DNA of 64,000 bases from Alopecurus myosuroides (GCA_028641055.1 CM054062.1:183767958-183831957); one strand, 5' to 3'. Shown: positions 22,801 to 35,145, counted from the first letter of the stretch. Numbers and translations are program-made. The notes: generated by a model not told the origin, from the letters alone.

Positions 22801-23994
22801 CCCGTTCCTTGATCTCGGAATTGTCAGAGCACTGAGAGCCATCCTCGCGGATCAACGATTTGATCTTGTTCGTACGCCGTCTAGCGGATGCTCGTGCATG
22901 GAAGAACGCAGTATTGCGGTCCCCCTCCTTCAGCCACTCAACGCGCGAGCGTTGACGTGCCATGGTTTCTTCCCTCTCGAAGAGTTCGCAAAGCTCTTTC
23001 TCAATCACCTTTGGTTCCTCTTGATTTTCTTCCCATGGCGCCAACCGAAGGAATTTCAGCCGTTTCTCCCTCTTGCGAATTTCCTTGGCTACTCGGCCAA
23101 AGGTGTCTCGGCTCCACCGGCCCAGCGAGACAGCCACCTTGTGCAAAGTGGCCCAAGTCGAGCCCAGCGTCGCCAGTCCGCTGGACGAGTCCATCCAGGC
23201 CTGCTCCATGACCCGCTGATAATCAGGAGAGCGTAGCCAGGCTGCCTCGAATTTGAATCCCATCTGTATCGGTCTGGTACTGACAGGCTCGCTGTTTTCT
23301 GCAGACTAACATGGATGGCATAGTGATCCGATGTGGTAGTGATCATGTTCTCCACCGCCACATCATCAAAGAGCTGCATGAAATCTCCATTCGCAACTGC
23401 ACGATCCAGTCGTACTCTGACATTCCGATCCCCCTCCTGCCTGTTGGTCCATGTAAACATGGGGCCAGAATAGCCCAAGTCAATCAACCCACACACCTCC
23501 AGGCATTCCTTGAACAATCGCATTTGAGTTTCCGAACGATCATTTGAGCCATAATGCTCCTCCTGATAGAGCACCTCATTGAAATCCCCACAACATATCC
23601 ACGGTCCATTCCACTGTGTACGGAGTCTTCTCAAGAGGTCCCAAAATTCATGGCGGTTCTCACGATGAGGCTCACCATAAACGAAAGTGGCGCTCCATTC
23701 AATACCGGTCTCATCTGTGACCATAACGTCAATACAATTAGCATTGCATCCCCGCAGTGAGACTGTGAATGGTTGTCGCCAATACAGCACAAGGCCACCA
23801 CTCTGGCCCTCGCTACTAACACCCACACTGTTGTTGTATCCCAAAGACCACATCAACTGTTGGGCTCTCTTATCCTTCATCTTCGTCTCCGAAAGAAAAA
23901 GGATCGCGGGTCGGTATTTCTTGACAAGCCATTTAAGCTCGCCCACAGTCGAGTCCGACCCCAAACCTCGACTGTTCCAGCCTACAAGAATCAT
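19869..23994 (-). pseudogene. LINE ORF2: endonuclease, reverse transcriptase, RNase H (broken)
   Basis: ATG at 23994 opens MILVGWNSRGLG, the APE-type endonuclease, with LSETK, CGDFNEV and SDHYAI. The RT follows: [48 protein letters not shown] and the active site FADDS. A zf-RVT finger near 20700 (CVFC...H...C) and a C-terminal RNase H (VNVDEA, ALTLRRAV, DSLSVI) end the frame at 19869. Breaks: a frameshift near 23255, a second at an eight-T run (about 22602-22610), a stop after FWQAPKP (21261) and a TAG at 20823. The family nicks DNA and primes cDNA synthesis at the nick. Confidence 0.9.
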
Positions 23995-26629
23995 TGCGTG
24001 CGTCGGGGATGAGCGTCAGCCACCGCCAGATCCGCCGATCGACTAGCACCTTCAGGCACACAATTCTTGCGCTTCTTGTTCGAATCATCACTTGGAACCT
24101 CCTCCTGTTCCGCAGTTGGGCCGTAACTCTCGGTAGCAACCGTAGTGTGATTTTCAGCAACATTGGTGATGGCCAGAACCGGTTTTGTCTTTGGTTTATA
24201 CGCCAAAGGTTGCTTCCTTTTTTGTCCAGCAGCTCTATTTGCATCACCATCTTTTTTCGCCTCATTGGCATCAGCGGCAGGTTTCTTCACCCGGGACTTC
24301 TTGGTTTTTACCGGCGACGTGACCTCCGCATTCCTCCTCCCAGACCCTCCTGGCTGGTTACTAGAGCCCTGGCCCGACTGCGAGCCAGTACCCGAGAAGG
24401 ATCTAGTGTCCTTCTTTTTTGCTTCTGGTACACAGACCTTTTCCTTGCACCATGGCAAGTTACCTTCCTCGTCTCTGCTAGCCGGGCTTTAGCACACCAA
24501 GGAGGAGTGCCCAATTAGGCCACACGAGTAGCAGAACATAGGAAGCTTTTCATACTTAACCTCGTAGTAAATTGTGCGCATCAGGCTAGATGATGCCACA
24601 CCAACACACCTCATCAATGGCTCTGTAACATCAACTTGGATCCGCACACGAAGAAAGTCTCCCCATGCCCGACCCTTGTCATCTACCTCCATCTTCTCTA
24701 CTTTGCCAATGAGGCTAGCCAAAGGAGACCCCCTCTGGGAGTTCATCAATGGGAACGGCAGTCCATAGATGCGCACCCAGAGAAGGAGTCTGTCAAAAAC
24801 AATATCAGCTGGTTTCACCTTCGGGTCGAACTGTTGGATCGCGTAGAGATAAACAAAAACTTTTCCTACGCGATGCTTCCAAGATCTAGCCGAGGTAGAA
24901 GGCCACGAGTATTACCACTAGACGCGCGGTTGCGGATTATCGATGAAGCGCGTCGGGGCAGTGCAGTCCCATGATCCGATCCGGCCGATCCAATCCCACG
25001 AACGTCGAAGTGCTGAACGTACAACACCTCCGCCGGTATCCACACGTATGAGGAGGAGCTTCGACGGCGGACTGCTAGGTCCGGTGCGACGGCTGGACTG
25101 AGTGGGGCTAGGGTTCCCAATGCATGGGAGAGTGGACTAACGTACCCGCTGGGCAACCTGCGCCCCTCTTTATATAGCATATGGTAATGGGCTTCACAAC
25201 ACTTGTGGCCCATTCCCTCTGTGAGTCCGACTCACAAAACTAGTCCATTTCCGGTTCGGGTCCAACCCGACCAATACTTGCTCCCGCTCTTAAGTGTGCG
25301 ACCCTGCAGGCTCATGGCGACTTGGACGCGATTGGAGTCCAACTCCCAATCGATCAATCGGTAGCGGCTCCTAGCAGAACGTGCCGACTCCCAAGTACCA
25401 TTGAGTCATGACGACATACCTTTCAATGTGATATTCATCTTAGTCCCTTTTGCCTCACGATATACCTTGTCGAGCTATAGGCGATTTATCGTCATCCCTT
25501 AAATAGCTCAACTCTCTTCTCGATCTGTGACATGTGATTCATCTGACTAACTCTTAGTCAACCGACACAGTTAACACTTAACTGAGTCGCGCATGGCCAT
25601 GCTTCCTGAATCATATCACTCAAGAGGGCCCAGAGAATATCTCTCCATTCGGAGGGGCAAAATCCCATCTTGATTATCCACATCACGCAGCTTGCTTCTC
25701 ATTCGACCCGAACTCTGCCTTTATAGTTGCCTTGTCACAGAACAACGTTTGACAGAACCTAAGTCGGTGATCCACAACTCGGATTGTGCGACAACCTCAC
25801 GTCTAAGGATACATTGATTGAGACATGCAAATGACGACTTGATCTTTGCATCTCAATGTGGGTCAGTCCGACTTGCTAAACTCTTTAGACAAGTCCGTGA
25901 ACGTTGGAATGGCATCACCATGCCCATGACAAGTGGAACCGTGTCATCAGCCAACACTCACATTAGTCTAGGGTGTGTGTCCAGCACAACCTAAATGACC
26001 AAGGACAATCTAGTATGAACAACATGAATATATAGTTCCACAATCGAATCACATATTCAATGACATATATCAGATGTTCAAAACAAGGACAACTTAATAA
26101 CTTTATGAATAAAGTGGGAATTACATCATACATGATTGCCTCTAGGGAATATTCCCAACACGAACCCCTTCAACAGCACCGCATTCTTCCCCACGACCCA
26201 TGGTGACCCATTGATCACCCTCAACATATCCACCTGTGACTCAAATTCTGCCATGAACAAGTTTGGCCCCATCGGATGCACCAGCATGCCTCTAGGGTTG
26301 CCCCACGCCGGGCGGATGATAGAAGATATGGTGTTCACATGCAGCGTATTGGGTGCTAAAACCTTCCCCACGAGTGCCCACTCCGGGCACCCAAAAATAG
26401 CTTCATCCGCGTCATCGAGGACGAAGGTTTGCGCCTACTTCGGTGTTAACTTGAGCCGGCCCAGCATGGCCGTAACGGTGTCACCCGTGTCCGCCTCTGG
26501 TTGATCCGATCTCACCGGTGCAGAGCCTCCCCCCTTGGACGTTGTCACGGTGGCGGCCGGCCGATCCAGAGTAGATCGAGCCCCCGCTGGGAGATCCTCC
26601 TTCCCCTTCCCGATCGCCTTGTCCGCCAT
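23991..26629 (-). pseudogene. LINE ORF1 with DUF4283 and zinc knuckle, split by a solo LTR
   Basis: The start is the ATG at 26629 (MADKAIGKGKED). A TAG follows LTPK (26435), then the DUF4283 domain typical of plant LINE ORF1 continues in frame. The solo LTR interrupts after LLKGF (26161). Beyond it the frame resumes from about 24826 with the rest of DUF4283, a zinc knuckle (CYSCGLIGHSSLVC) and a TAA near 24489, then a basic low-complexity tail to 23991. The terminal TGA overlaps the ORF2 ATG as ATGA. The protein would bind LINE RNA. At least two stops besides the insertion disable it. Confidence 0.85.
24832..26160 (-). mobile_element. Solo LTR of an Angela/BARE-like Copia element
   Basis: 1329 bp starting TGTTGGGAATATTCCCTAGA on the minus strand and ending CCAACA, with TSD cgaac on both sides (24827-24831 and 26161-26165). 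A minus-strand TATA box (TATATAAAG) is at 25176-25168. No internal region is present, so it arose by LTR-LTR recombination after insertion into LINE ORF1. Confidence 0.94.
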
Positions 26630-26892
26630 CAAAGAAACCACCACCAGGTCGATCGTTCGCGCCGCCAAGGGTGGGCAGTGAACCAGGTTCACCCCTTGAT
26701 CACCCCGAACGTGCAAAACGAGACGAGCCGGTTGGGTCTAGCGAGAGGAGCCGGTGATCGTGCGCGGGAGGAAGATGGATGTGTGCCGTCGTGAAGGTCA
26801 CGCAACACAGAAATCGCCTCGAAACCCTAGAATCGCCTGTCGCCGGGAGCGAGACGAAACCCTAGGGGAAACAGGCTCTATTCTATTACCTT

Positions 26893-27147
26893 GCTTATAT
26901 GCTAAGTACAAGATTAAAGGGGCTAACTAACTCCCGGCTGGCTAGCCACGATCCGCACTAATCGTGCCATCCCACGACTACGTCACCTAGCTATCTGCTT
27001 AACCGGGAGGAAAACAAACGTGAGAGGAGAACGTGCGACATGCACTTCTCCGACAACTACTCGCATGCGTGGATCACAGACGACCCGGTGCACGCGTTTA
27101 TTTCTTCTGAAACAGAAAACGGTACTGATGATGAGCTTAGGCTAACA
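26893..27147 (-). repeat. 5' LTR of Copia-B, outer part
   Basis: Continues the LTR interrupted at 19841 and matches 15133-15387, ending at gctaaca. Its separation from the inner part is explained by the LINE. Confidence 0.88.
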
Positions 27148-28905
27148 TTGCACAGACGCCGGCGATCGGCCACTCCCTGCAGCGGGTGCTCTCTCGATGT
27201 CCTGCTTCGCTTGCAGCCACGGACGCACCATGCTCTAGCCGATGACCTGCACCGCTCGCTACCGAGGACGTAATGTCTACTTCCGTCGCGGTTGCAACTT
27301 CTGCTCAGGGCCACGGTTGTAACTTCTGCTCGCCACTACCGCACCCTTGGTCGCCAACGACCTGGTCGCCGTCGCCGAAATCTCTGGGCTTAGGTAAATA
27401 CAAAAGTTACACACCCGAATTTCATAATCGACAGCTTCAGACATCAAACAAATACACTAGCCTGTATATGTTCAAGCCTGCACGGTTAAATACTTCCTCT
27501 CATCATCCTCCAGATCCCGCTCTTGATGTCAGCAATAATCCTCCCCATCGTCTGGTCAACAGTCATGCATATTTTGTCGGACAATTTTCCGAATTTATCT
27601 CACAAATCGAAGAATAAAAGCATATTGGTCACAATAACTCTGATTGCTAGCGGCGCTCTCAGGCTGTACTTCACGTTTTAAGCCGACACGCATTGCTCAG
27701 TACTAACTAGATCTCTGGCCTGTACTTTATGGTTGCATCTTTTGGTGATGGTGTACTACGTGGTTTAATGCTGGTGCATATTGTTTCATGTTCATGTTGT
27801 GCTTAATCCTACTGATCAAGCATGCAGAGCTCTACAGATCTATGTTGCTTCGCGTGATTACAATCTGACTGAACGACATGCTGCGTGTCAGCTAAATTGT
27901 TTGTTGTTTAGGGAATACAGAGTACCAACTACCAACATGCATACACATACTTACTGTTTGTCATGTATAAATGCTTATGGGCTGACGAGGTGAAGAGGAG
28001 CAGTTTGCTCACATTCCATCAAGTACCCTTTGACATGAAACTCTCAGATACAGCGCACCGACCCATGGACCTGGACTCCGCCGTCCTACCCCTATGGCCA
28101 GACGGGACCCAGCTCAGTCGGTTGACCACACATGGTAGTTGCCATCCTAATCTCTCGGAAAAATCTACTCATCTTTCTGCCTTCCTCTCTTCAGAACGAT
28201 CTCGCGTCACACTCATAGCCTCTGTCCTTAGTTGTATGCACGTTTATCACTCACCTCTGCAGGAACAAGAAACTGTGCATCTTTCCGGCCTCTTCCCTAT
28301 AGAACTGTATTAGTGTCCACTAGGATTCATGTTTAGTGTGTACAAGCAATAATCTACATGTATCATGCCTTCACATGTACCGTGTGAGTCCGTGATTGAT
28401 CATTCAACCCTAACTTGGCTATTGAAGCGCCAAGAATTTCATATCCAATGCATTCACTTGCTGGGAAGTCATCACATGTTTTAAAAATAATGGTTCATTA
28501 CATAGATGATGGACATACATTTTCTATAAGGGACGGTCGCAATTACTATCAAAGGCAATGAATTCCCTGTAATTACTAATTACTATCTAGCTATAAAATA
28601 TTACTATTTAAGGTAAGCTGCATTATATCATTGATGAAATAATGTTTAGCAAACACATCATTGCATTGGTTGAGCAGATACTTCCGAAAATATAAATATG
28701 TTAGAGAAACAAAGTGCACAATTCCATAACCGAAGTAATGAGTATAGAAAATATGTACAAAGTGTAACACAAGCATTTTTTTTTGAACTCAACATATGTT
28801 TTGAATTAATGCTTCCATAAAATTTAAATATATCGATTAATAGTTAGGTCGTGCCTTGCACGTGCAATGCCACTAGTGTTTTACAAACAAAGCCCACAAG
28901 TACAA
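27148..28905. other. Unassigned flank with a Helitron-like 3' terminus
   Basis: Right flank of Copia-B. The first 250 bp are GC-rich with a short internal repeat (gttgyaacttctgctc twice near 27290 and 27320). The rest is AT-rich without ORFs I can support. Near the end, the perfect palindrome TTGCACGTGCAA (about 28857-28868) is followed by tgcca and CTAG (28873-28876) then T, the pattern of a Helitron 3' end. No 5' TC end was found, so the call is tentative. Confidence 0.35.
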
Positions 28906-31900
28906 TGTCACGACCCCGGACCCAGAGGTATACATATCGTTATGCGCTCCTAGTCATGGACCCACAAGGGCTTCAGGGTTATCAGACTCGGCCGCAACAA
29001 ACAACAGCAGGTAGACCAGATTCATCGGCACGCACGCCGGATAACTTTGGTACTACTACTCCTTGTGTCCATGCTAGTCATAACCAACTATGCATACCAA
29101 AGCATCCACGAATCGTATGAAACTGAAGGAACGGGGCCAAACCTATACAGAGATGCTATGTGTCCAGGAAGTGCAAACACACAATCGAGGGTTACTGGAG
29201 TTACCAAGCCCCAGGCCGAATCACATCGGCAGGCATGCTCGGAAATGGATCATCAGCTCCACAACCCCTCGACTGCGACAGCTACGCAGGCATAGCCAAA
29301 ACTGTATAACAATGAGCTCGAAACAAACAACCGATCAAAGCAGTAACTCTATACATGAAGATGTAATAAACATATATTACTAGAGTATAGCTTTAGAAAC
29401 AGAGGTCACACGACCCAACATTACATTAGACAACGGAAGGAAAGTTATGTTGCTAGTCAACAAGAACCAAAAAGGCCTAAGAGGCCACAACATAAGTCGA
29501 CGTCCCAGCCCATAGATTCCAGGCTGCTACCTGGGAACCCCAAACTACTCGTCGATCTCCAAGTTGAGACACCACCGAAGTGAGGAACTCCACATGAACC
29601 AAGTTGAAGAAAACATGAGTATTGGAGGTACTCAACAAGACTTAATTAACCTATTATATATGTGCTTCTTTTAGAAAGGGTTATGAAGGTTATTTTTCGT
29701 AAAGCCATCTTTGTTTTCCAAGTTGAGGAAGGAATAGCACGTCTCATGGAGTATTTTGAAAACAGATGAGAAATCTACTCAACTACTAATATCATCGTCT
29801 TTTAATCCACCAAAGTCATTTCAGTACCTCGTGCTTCAAAGATCACCATCTCAAGTTGTTCTGATACCTCATGCTACAAGGTAACCCCTCTCGGCATCTC
29901 CGAGGAGGCATCCTTCATTCGTTATCAACAAGTTTTAGTCATTTCGTTCAAGTTATCTATGATCACAAAATCCGTCACCAAGTCATCCTTAACCGTGGAC
30001 ACGGCTTTTCGAAAGATTTAACTCTGCAGGGGTGTACAACTTTAACCACACGTACCAACCAACTCTTAATGTAGAATGTTAGCACTATTCCGGGAAGTGC
30101 CGGCGGATGGATGTTGACCACGACTTTTCCCTTGCTTCGCCTATTCCATGAGTCGCTCCGAGTAGATATGGTCCGCCAATAGGGAGTGGTCATCTCCTGC
30201 CGGGTCTCTATCGTTGTGAGCGGTGCTTCAACTACTGTCTCGCCACAGGCTGTTACACCGCCACGTCCTAGTTTAGTAAACATTTTTAACATCCCCAATC
30301 CAAATGGAAACCCCGAACTAGGCAACTCATGGAAAAAACTAGGCAAGTTGAGACCGAGGGGAATCTAAGCAATATGTGGACGCACGCTCAGTCCTGGCTC
30401 GAAGAAGAGAACTCGCTCCTAGGGGCATGAACGAGACAACCACCACAGACCCTCTATGGTCTCGTCATCCACAGCTGTTAAGTCATCTTAATCAAGTATC
30501 TCTTAACTTACCACTACTTCCTACCATACTATATTCATTCGAAACTCTGATTCATCAACCGGATGGAGCAGAGCTAACCAGCATGTATGACTAAGCACAA
30601 CATATTTAAGGCTTTGGCGATGAACACAAGCAAACCTATGGCTGCTAGGGTAGTGGATCAGGATAATTAGGCTACACATAATATAGGAGAACTCTAACTA
30701 CTGACACAAGATACATTGGAATCTAATGCATTTGTACGAGAATCAAAAGTCTTTTGAAATCATATATAGGTAGATAAGAGGTTATGCTTGCCTTGCTTCA
30801 AGAAAACCAGATAAAGGCTTCAAGAATAAGTGTTTGACTTGTCGGTTAAGATCAAGTATTCACCACTGGCATTGTTGGCCTTCTCTTCGGAGTCGCATTC
30901 TACCGATAAGAAACAAATACCGAGAAATAAGCAATCAACACATGGCATCGGTGCAATGCGCAATATGTATACATGAGCAAGTTAATTCACTTAAATAAAG
31001 CCCTATACATGTTCGATAGGTTGCTAGAGTTTGTATGGCAAATATGCAATTGTGTTGAAATTAGCCCCGAAATGGTCCTAGGAGGGTGTTTCGGGCGATT
31101 ATGAAAGTGAGTCTAATTTTAATTGCTCAAGTGGTTTTTAAAACATCATAACTGAGTTGCATTTCTCATTTTGAGCAGTTTGGTATATAACTTGTAATAT
31201 TCTGATTTTATTGAATAAAAACTTATTTTCTCTATTTTTCAATGATTTACTTAATACTTAAATAATGCCGCAAATTAAAGTTTGTCAAACATGTATGAAA
31301 GTGACATATTTGGGTTGGAAATAATTTTTTGAACAAAACCATATATTTTTCATATTTTTCTGAGTTACAGAAATAAAGATATTAATTATTCAATTTTAAT
31401 TCATTTTCTGTAATTATAAAAGGGGTGGGGCCCATCTGTCAGTTTTCTTTTCTTTTTATTAAAACATTTCTAAAAAAGGAAGGGCTGGCCCACGATGACG
31501 TCATTGTGACGTCAGCGGGTGGCCGGAACTCTACTGCCGTGGTCACCGGCGGCGATTCCCGGCGATCTGGCAAGCGAGACATAGCTCGTTGGAACGAGCA
31601 CGGGAAGGGGAGCGTTAAGGTGGTGGCGCCGCCCCAGAAGGGCCATCGGAGCCTCGCCGGCGAGCACCGAGCACGGCGGCGGCCACGGGACACTACGGCG
31701 GGGGCGATTCCGACCACGGGGAACGGAGTGCAGGGGTCCACGAGGACGGGGAGCTCACCAGGAGCGTCGTGGAGGGGTCGAGGAGGCCGGAGGGGCACGG
31801 CGGCCGGAGAAGTGTCCGGCGGCGAAATTGGGACCCTCTGGGGCTTCCCAACTTGCTCGCGAGCTCGAGGTGTAAGAGGAGGTTGCGAAGGAGATGACGG

Positions 31901-32490
31901 AAAGCTCAATGGGGCACAGGGGCGGCCGGAGAGACGACGGCGAGCGGCGGCGGCTTCCGGTTAGGGTTAGGGCTTTGGGTACGGCGGGGAGAAGGGATAG
32001 GGAGAGGAGGGTTCCAGGGGGTTCCGAGGGAGGTGGGATCGATTTGGACGCCTCCTCGCGCCCTATCTGCAACGGAAGAGGAAGCAGGAGGTGGCGCGCG
32101 CGACGTTGGTAAGTTGGCCGTCTGCTGGCCGGAGGTGGAAGAAGACAAAAGGGTGATTTTACGGAAAACCCCCTGGGTAAACTAGGAACCACAGAGAGGT
32201 CCCTTTCTCTTTAAAAACAAGATAGAAACAGGGTTTTTGAGGGCCTTTTGGCAAACAGAAATATTTGCAAAAATGATATTTGGAAACCTTATAAAATTTC
32301 CAACCTCACCATATTTTTCTTTGGTGAAATTGAAATATTTTTCACTTCAAAATTTTGGAAACCATTTTAAGTTCCTTTTGTGGATTTTTCTCGATTTCAA
32401 AGTTCAAACATGATTAAATTTTTGTTTCATGCATGCATGAGATGAACACCACACACCACAACCCTATTTTAGCAAAACAGGGATGTTACA
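28906..32490 (-). repeat. 3' LTR of the LARD-like element (3585 bp)
   Basis: Longest available copy of the LTR. It contains a GC-rich block (about 31480-32130) open in several frames on both strands, which the other LTR lacks together with flanking sequence (about 31131-32180). I recognise no protein in it. The rest aligns with 52547-54348 and 57879-58654. Confidence 0.88.
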
Positions 32491-32504
32491 AATCTACCCC
32501 CTTA
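32491..32504 (-). other. Polypurine tract of the LARD-like element
   Basis: Minus-strand TAAGGGGGTAGATT directly before the TGTAACATCC start of the 3' LTR. Confidence 0.8.
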
Positions 32505-33206
32505 CAAGAATATCGTCCTGAGATTCCTGAAGGAGAAAGAAATAAGGAACACCGGTTTTGAACGATCTTCTCGAACCTTACGGTTCTCTTCTTGAAGAGG
32601 TTGACCCATAGCACTTGCGAAGATATTCGGTGGCTACACCTTAGGTAGGAGGGAAAACTCTAAGGAATTGATCTTCATGAAGATCCAGTACCTCATGGCC
32701 AACTCATGGGGATATTGTTCTAGGCAACACTTGAGCTAGCAACCATGAAACACGTCAAGGTAACGGAAGGAATAGGAGAAGTTTTCAAGTTTGTGGACGA
32801 TTGATCTTGAAAGGATTTAGAATATGAACTTTGCACAAGACCTTAAATCCTTTTGGAAAAGAAAGGTTGAACAACTTGGGACACCGAGTTTTCTTCAAAC
32901 AGAATACCAAGATGGTAAGGATTGTCTTGGATACCACAACGTAATATCCAGAGACGGGAGGGAACACGGGAACACAACGGAATCATGTGTCCAACATAAG
33001 TTTGGGAAGAAAAATCATGTTCACTCTTAGAAGTGGACAGAGAGGATGAAGAAGCTTTCATTTATTCCATCATAGTTTGCCGAAATCCTTGTCGACTATT
33101 GTGATGTTACTTCACAACACAAAGAGGAGTAACCAAAAGATGTTGGGACATCATAACAAAGAAAGAATTCTTGGTCACACCATAAAGATGAATAACCAAT
33201 GGGGAT
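32491..33206 (-). other. LARD internal region, segment next to the 3' LTR
   Basis: Non-coding internal DNA, continued at 34043-34246 and 49716-52546. The last five bases (33202-33206, gggat) are the target duplication of the solo LTR. Confidence 0.7.
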
Positions 33207-34037
33207 TATCGGGTTCTACCCCCGAGTAGGGGTAAGATAGGTGAGAAATGGAGTTCAAGGCATTATTTACCGAGTTCGGCCGTACCGAGTTGGTACGGGC
33301 CGGATAGGATGATGCCCAGCCGGGTAGGGCGCTATCCGGCAGGGAGAACAAGAGACCAAGGAAGGATTCGAGTATCTGTCTGGGTCAGCCGAGTAGCACT
33401 TGGGTGATCCGGATAGAGAAGGAGTTGTTCTACTCGGAGGCAAAGTCAATGGAGCCGTTGAGGTGAATCTTGCGTATCCAGGAGCCGTACAGGCGTGCGG
33501 TTCAACTTACTAGGTATGTGGTAATGCATATCCCTACGTGGGTACAATGAGGTATGGGCAATGGCATGTCTTGTCTCTGACAAGGGGGACAGGACATGTC
33601 AGCGACCAACCGCGGAGACTTTCGGCAACTCTGTCAGCAAAGACACGGAGGAGTGCGCTGCTGCACAGTGTGGAGTCGTCTAGTCGGTACTTTTATCTGT
33701 AAAATAGTGGGTGGACACTAGTATATAAGGTGGCTCTCCCCACTCCTGCGCGAGGGTCGCTCGATCATTCATTCTGAGGTTTGTCTTAGCTACTCACAGA
33801 GAGAAAGAAACAGGGAGAGAGGAACTCTTGTACTCGGCATATACTTATACAGAGAGAGAGAGAGGCAGGAGTAGGGGTGTTACCTCCACACAAGGGCCCC
33901 GAACCTGGGTCGATTGTGTTGTTTGTAGTGTTCTCAGCGCGCCAGTTTGGCGTGCGATCCCTCCCCGGATACCTAAAGCGTCCACCGGCCCCAATCTTTA
34001 GCCATCCTATGGCATCTATCTTCTCCACACCACGACA
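33207..34037 (+). mobile_element. Solo LTR related to Gypsy-2 (831 bp)
   Basis: Starts TATCGGGTTCTACCCC (TG changed to TA) and ends CCACACCACGACA, clearly related to the Gypsy-2 LTR, with TSD gggat on both sides (33202-33206 and 34038-34042). A TATA box (tatataag) is at 33722-33729. It keeps the in-frame ATG (34009-34011) that in Gypsy-2 starts gag inside the LTR. It has four TACTCGG/CCGAGTA copies. Confidence 0.93.
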
Positions 34038-34042
34038 GGGAT

Positions 34043-34246
34043 TGAAACACTGAAAGGAATAAGGAATCTCTTTCCTATTGTGGATTGGACGTAACAATAC
34101 GTTTACCACATGGTTAAGACCCCATGGCTGAAGTGACTGACAAATTCACACAATGTGTGAGATGAACAGAACTTCAAGTACAAGCAACTTGAAAAAGTGA
34201 ATTGGTCAATGGCGGTTACGAAACACCACGAGATGGTTCTCATGAT
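34043..34246 (-). other. LARD internal region between two Gypsy insertions
   Basis: About 200 bp of non-coding LARD internal DNA separating the solo LTR from Gypsy-2. Its end (34242-34246, atgat) is the Gypsy-2 target duplication. Confidence 0.7.
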
Positions 34247-35145
34247 TGTCGGGGGGTTACCCCCGAGTAGGGTAAAGACAGGTGGTAAAGGCAGCTTACA
34301 GAAGAGAGGTTTGGTCGAGTAGCCGACTACCTGGTACTCGGTACCCGGTCGACTGCTACTCGGTCTCACCTCAAGATGACCAGAAGGAGATATCAATCAA
34401 GTTCTATCCTTTCGAGTAGAAGGGTTGGCCCGAGTACAATTGGCGGGAACAATTGGCGGGAACCTACTCGGGCCAGAAAGTCAAAGGAGCCGTTCTGACA
34501 CAGGATCCCGCGTATCCTGGGTCCGTACTTGGCAGCATTCGAACTACTGTTCACCTGGGACCGGCCTGCCTGACAGTGACAGCATGGAAGCAGGTGGTGA
34601 CAGGATAAGGGGGCCTACTCTGTGCCTAGGTACAGTGATACCAGTCTGTCCCCTAGTTTTGCCCAACGACTTTACAGAAGCAGCCAAGGTTAGGAACCAA
34701 AGCTGTCAGCGGGTACTCGGAGAAAGGACGATGTGCACACTATGTCGACACTTGTCTAGATTTGGACGTATCCGGCTGGGCACCGTGTATATAAGGTGCC
34801 CCGCCGCCTCCTGCGCGAGGCACGCTAACAGTGGCTCACTGGAAACCCTAGAAACCCTAAGTTCTAGACCTAGCTCTACTCGGAGAAGAGAGAGAGGCTA
34901 CTCGGTAGCGATATCATTTGTACTGTGGCTACTCGGAGAGACATCGTAATACATAGAGAAAGGCAGGAGTAGGGGTTTTACCTCCTCACGAGGGCCCTGA
35001 ACCTGGGTATATCGCGTTGTTTGTGTTGTGTGGATCTCACCTCACGCGGCTATTCGTCGCGTGATCCCTCCCCGGACACCTCCAGCGTCCATCGTCCCCA
35101 CATCTTTAGCCATCCCATGGCATCTGCCGTGACACCACCACGACA
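34247..35145 (+). repeat. 5' LTR of Gypsy-2 (899 bp)
   Basis: TGTCGGGGGGTTACCCCC to CACCACGACA. TATA box tatataag at 34788-34795. It contains nine TACTCGG/CCGAGTA copies (34263, 34335, 34357, 34430, 34465, 34714, 34877, 34899, 34930). The gag ATG at 35117 lies in its last 29 bases. Confidence 0.97.
34788..34795 (+). promoter_or_regulatory. TATA box of the Gypsy-2 5' LTR
   Basis: tatataag in gtgtatataaggtgcc, about 350 bp before the LTR end. The same segment is conserved in the related solo LTR (33722-33729) and in the 3' LTR (49353-49360). Confidence 0.8.

Larger units (their letters stand above)
19842..26876 (-). mobile_element. L1-clade plant LINE, 5.7 kb without its inserted LTR
   Basis: Target duplication tctattctattacct(t) at 19826-19840/41 and 26877-26891/92 flanks it inside the Copia-B LTR. 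On the minus strand it runs from a 5' UTR (26876-26630) through ORF1, an endonuclease-RT-RNase H ORF2, an AATAAA (19865-19860) and a short A tail (T run at 19840-19846). The 5' UTR is present, so the copy is near full length. Stops and frameshifts make it inactive, and ORF1 carries a solo LTR. Confidence 0.93.
15010..27147 (-). mobile_element. Copia-B: old Copia retrotransposon split by a LINE
   Basis: Minus-strand element with 3' LTR at 15010-15387, gag-protease-integrase-RT-RNase H remnants (19707-15404), PBS at 19720-19709, and a 5' LTR divided into 19723-19841 and about 26893-27147 by the LINE. LTR copies differ at roughly 16 of 370 positions plus a small indel, so it is clearly older than Gypsy-2 or Copia-A. 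Flanking 5-mers (tcacg left, ttgca right) do not match, so no TSD supports the ends. Confidence 0.88.

Noticed and set aside
28871..28876. CACTAG as the start of a CACTA transposon
   Set aside because: No subterminal repeats or matching end were found; a Helitron 3' end explains the adjacent palindrome better.
31410..31430. Plus-strand ttataaaagg as the LARD promoter
   Set aside because: The element is on the minus strand, so this orientation does not fit its LTR promoter, and the site is absent from the other LTR.
31425..32192. Possible host gene from long ORFs on both strands in a GC-rich block
   Set aside because: It lies inside a LARD LTR, products are low-complexity P/R/S-rich on both strands, and no domain is recognisable.
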